Shown here: in pieces, positions 40,959 to 42,720 of the stretch | Layout of the letters: every line of letters begins with the position of its first letter | Numbering within the stretch: position 1 is the first letter of the stretch | DNA from: Emticicia sp. | GTDB lineage: Bacteria; Bacteroidota; Bacteroidia; Cytophagales; Spirosomataceae | Length of the DNA: 42,720 nucleotides | Direction of reading: 5' to 3' | NCBI GenBank assembly: GCA_017495105.1 | Contig: JAFEIL010000147.1 | Location: 1-42,720, forward strand | Made by a program: the position numbers and the translations under genes | Notes under the pieces: model-generated | What the model was told of the DNA's origin: nothing | What the model saw: only the letters and a program-made list of their open reading frames with translations | Databases searched by the model: none

Positions 40959-41861
40959 ATGGAAAGGAGAAAATTTATTAAAAATGGTGCCTTTGCGATG
41001 GCAAGTGCAGCAGCTTTTTCAAGCGATTTGTTTGCTGCTAAAAAAGAAAAACACGTAGTGGGTGTGCAGCTTTATTCTATCAGAGAAGATATGAAAAAAG
41101 ACCCGCTAAACGGCCTAAAAAAATTGGCTGAAATGGGTTATACACACGTAGAACATGCTAACTACATCGACCGTAAGTTTTATGGGTATTCGGCTAAAGA
41201 ATTCCGTAAAATCTTAGACGATTTTGGTCTAAAAATGCCAAGTGGGCATACAGTGATGGGCAAAAAACACTGGGATGAAGACAAAAAGGATTTTACGGAT
41301 TCGTGGAAACAAACAGTAGAAGATGCTGCCATTTGTGGACAAAAATATGTAATAAGCCCATCACTTGATATTAGTATGCGTAAAGATTTAGAGCAATTAA
41401 AATACTTTATGGATGTTTTCAATAAGTCGGGAGAACTTTGCCAAAAATCAGGTATGAAGTTTGGCTATCACAACCACGACTTTGAATTTAGTTTGAAACT
41501 CAGCAGCATTAAGGTTTATGATATAATTATGCAAAACACCGACCCAAGTTTGGTTGCACAACAACTCGATATTGGTAATATGTATGGTGGTGGTGGACGT
41601 GCGGCGGATTTATTGAAACAATATCCAGGCAGATTTGAATTGATGCACGTGAAAGATGAAATCAAGAGCAATACTGAACACATTGGTTGGGAAAGTGCTA
41701 TTCTCGGTACAGGCGTAATCGGCGTGAAAGAAATCATTGATATGGGCAAAAAATCGGGTGGTACTACTCAGTTTATCATAGAGCAAGAATCTTATCAAGG
41801 AAAAGCTCCGCTTGATTGCATGAAAGAAGATTTGGCCATTATGAAAAAATGGAAATATTGA
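40959..41861 (+). CDS. Tat-exported sugar phosphate isomerase/epimerase-like protein (TIM barrel)
   Basis: 300 aa. The N-terminus MERRKFIKNGAFAMASAAAFS is a Tat signal with the RR-x-F-I-K motif. The mature part has the AP-endonuclease 2/xylose isomerase-like barrel: VGVQLYSIREDM, GYTHVEHANY, the metal-site-like FGYHNHDFEF, LDIGNMYGGGG, MHVKDE and FIIEQESY. Such exported family members are linked to sugar metabolism in Bacteroidota; a substrate cannot be named. It follows the PSD1 and phosphatase genes on the same strand (86-bp gap). A terminator-like hairpin stands after it. Confidence 0.88.
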   Translation: MERRKFIKNGAFAMASAAAFSSDLFAAKKEKHVVGVQLYSIREDMKKDPLNGLKKLAEMGYTHVEHANYIDRKFYGYSAKEFRKILDDFGLKMPSGHTVMGKKHWDEDKKDFTDSWKQTVEDAAICGQKYVISPSLDISMRKDLEQLKYFMDVFNKSGELCQKSGMKFGYHNHDFEFSLKLSSIKVYDIIMQNTDPSLVAQQLDIGNMYGGGGRAADLLKQYPGRFELMHVKDEIKSNTEHIGWESAILGTGVIGVKEIIDMGKKSGGTTQFIIEQESYQGKAPLDCMKEDLAIMKKWKY

Positions 41862-41933
41862 TTTCCCATTTTGAAAGTTGTCAAATTTAGTTTAGTAAAA
41901 CATTAGAATATATTCAATGAAATAATGTAAAAT

Positions 41934-41959
41934 GAGGAGGCCAAAAATCTCCTCTTTTT
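41934..41959 (+). terminator. Short terminator-like hairpin
   Basis: GAGGAG (41934-41939) and CTCCTC (41949-41954) with a 9-base loop, followed by five T bases. Confidence 0.6.
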
Positions 41960-41987
41960 ACATAAATTCAACTCCAAAGAAATAAAA

Positions 41988-42720
41988 ATGAAATATTTAA
42001 GTTTTAAGAACGAGGATAAAATGCCCTCTTTGGGTTTAGGCACTTGGAAGTCGGCCAAGGGAGAAGTTTATAAGGCTGTCAGAGAAGCAATCAAGCTTGG
42101 TTATCGACATTTCGACTGTGCTTTTATTTATGGCAATGAAAAAGAAATTGGTCAGGCAATTGCTGATGCAATTGGTGAAGGAGAAGTAAAACGAAACGAA
42201 CTTTGGATTACCTCAAAATTATGGAATAATCGACATAAAAAAGAAAACATTCAGGCAGCCATTGAAATTACATTAAGTGATTTACAACTTGATTACCTCG
42301 ACCTTTATCTGATTCACTGGCCAATTGTACTCAGATATGATATTGACTATCCACAAAGTAGCGAACATTTGGTGAGTCTCAGTGAAATTTCGCTCACTGA
42401 AACATGGCAAGGAATGATTAATTTGCAAGAAAAAGGCTTGACAAAACACATTGGCGTATCGAATTTTAGTATCAAAAAAATCAAGCAAATTACAGAGGAT
42501 ACAGGTGTTTGTCCAGAAGTATTGCAACTCGAGCTTCACCCTTTTCTACAACAAAAAGAAATTTTAAATTTCGCCAACGAATGCAATATCATTCTTACAG
42601 CCTTTTGTCCACTCGGTTCGGCCGACAGACCAGCCAGTAGAATATCGGTTGGTGAACCAAAACTCTTTGAAAATCAGACCATTCTCAATATTGCCACCGA
42701 AAAAGGCTGCTCACCAGCAC
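41988..42720 (+). CDS. Aldo/keto reductase, 3' end beyond the window
   Basis: 244 complete codons are visible and the frame is open at the window edge; a full member has about 310-330 residues. The catalytic tetrad is present: D43 and Y48 in HFDCAFIYGNE, K77 in ITSKLW, H110 in LYLIHWP. GVSNFS and LQLELHPFLQQ follow in family order. The start MKYLSFKNEDKMPSLGLGTW is typical. It would reduce carbonyl groups with NADPH in the cytoplasm. The specific substrate is unknown. The ATG follows a terminator-like hairpin, so it is probably its own transcription unit. Confidence 0.93.
   Translation, partial: MKYLSFKNEDKMPSLGLGTWKSAKGEVYKAVREAIKLGYRHFDCAFIYGNEKEIGQAIADAIGEGEVKRNELWITSKLWNNRHKKENIQAAIEITLSDLQLDYLDLYLIHWPIVLRYDIDYPQSSEHLVSLSEISLTETWQGMINLQEKGLTKHIGVSNFSIKKIKQITEDTGVCPEVLQLELHPFLQQKEILNFANECNIILTAFCPLGSADRPASRISVGEPKLFENQTILNIATEKGCSPA

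Overview
The window is AT-rich and reads as a chromosomal segment of a Bacteroidota, most likely order Cytophagales (an Emticicia, Flectobacillus or Arcicella-like genus would fit, but this is inference). The grounds are a type IX secretion protein (PorQ), the Bacteroidota-style -7 promoter motif TAnnTTTG in front of many genes, little Shine-Dalgarno signal, a PSD1-type cytochrome c protein, a LytS/LytTR pair, and the pyrG-yidC neighbourhood. No rRNA, tRNA, CRISPR array, transposase or prophage was seen.

Layout. 0-3.2 kb (minus strand): two YdeI-type proteins, one ending in a CDGSH iron-sulfur motif, an SDR oxidoreductase and a MenI/YdiI-like hotdog thioesterase. 3.3-8.3 kb (plus): a histidine phosphatase, a tubby-like hypothetical protein, a LytS-type sensor kinase and LytTR regulator split by a 15-bp repeat block, and a biotin-dependent carboxylase beta subunit. 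8.6-13.7 kb (minus): an AddA/RecB-like helicase with an altered nuclease motif and an IlvD/Edd sugar-acid dehydratase. 14.0-16.5 kb (plus): a DUF937-TM-OmpA protein and a DUF4184 membrane protein. 17.0-20.8 kb: a tandem duplication (period about 1.76 kb) of a TPR/membrane protein with its promoter and palindromic tail. The second copy carries a precise 488-bp extra block holding twelve 21-bp repeats. 20.8-28.9 kb (minus): hslU, a decayed gene, porQ, a lipoprotein 5'-nucleotidase, and a three-gene operon (MpaB/DUF2236 protein, TetR-fold protein, ABC1/UbiB-like kinase). 29.0-35.6 kb (plus): a lipoprotein, pyrG, yidC and a TPR plus periplasmic-binding-fold protein. 35.7-37.5 kb (minus): two coiled-coil proteins. 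37.8-42.7 kb (plus): a PSD1-type c-type cytochrome protein, a small tyrosine-phosphatase-like protein, a Tat-exported sugar isomerase-like protein and an aldo/keto reductase cut by the window end.

Most genes are ordinary household or envelope functions. The unusual content is between the genes: many intergenic regions hold palindromic or word-like repeats, including two copies of one dispersed repeat (2.58 and 8.47 kb), two copies of a short palindrome (6.63 and 25.70 kb), and three intergenic blocks in which degenerate words are arranged as opposing arms. The strongest candidate for something undescribed is the duplicated TPR cassette, in which gene plus tail is bracketed by a 20-bp direct repeat, together with its 21-bp minisatellite. 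Second is the MpaB/TetR-fold/ABC1 operon.
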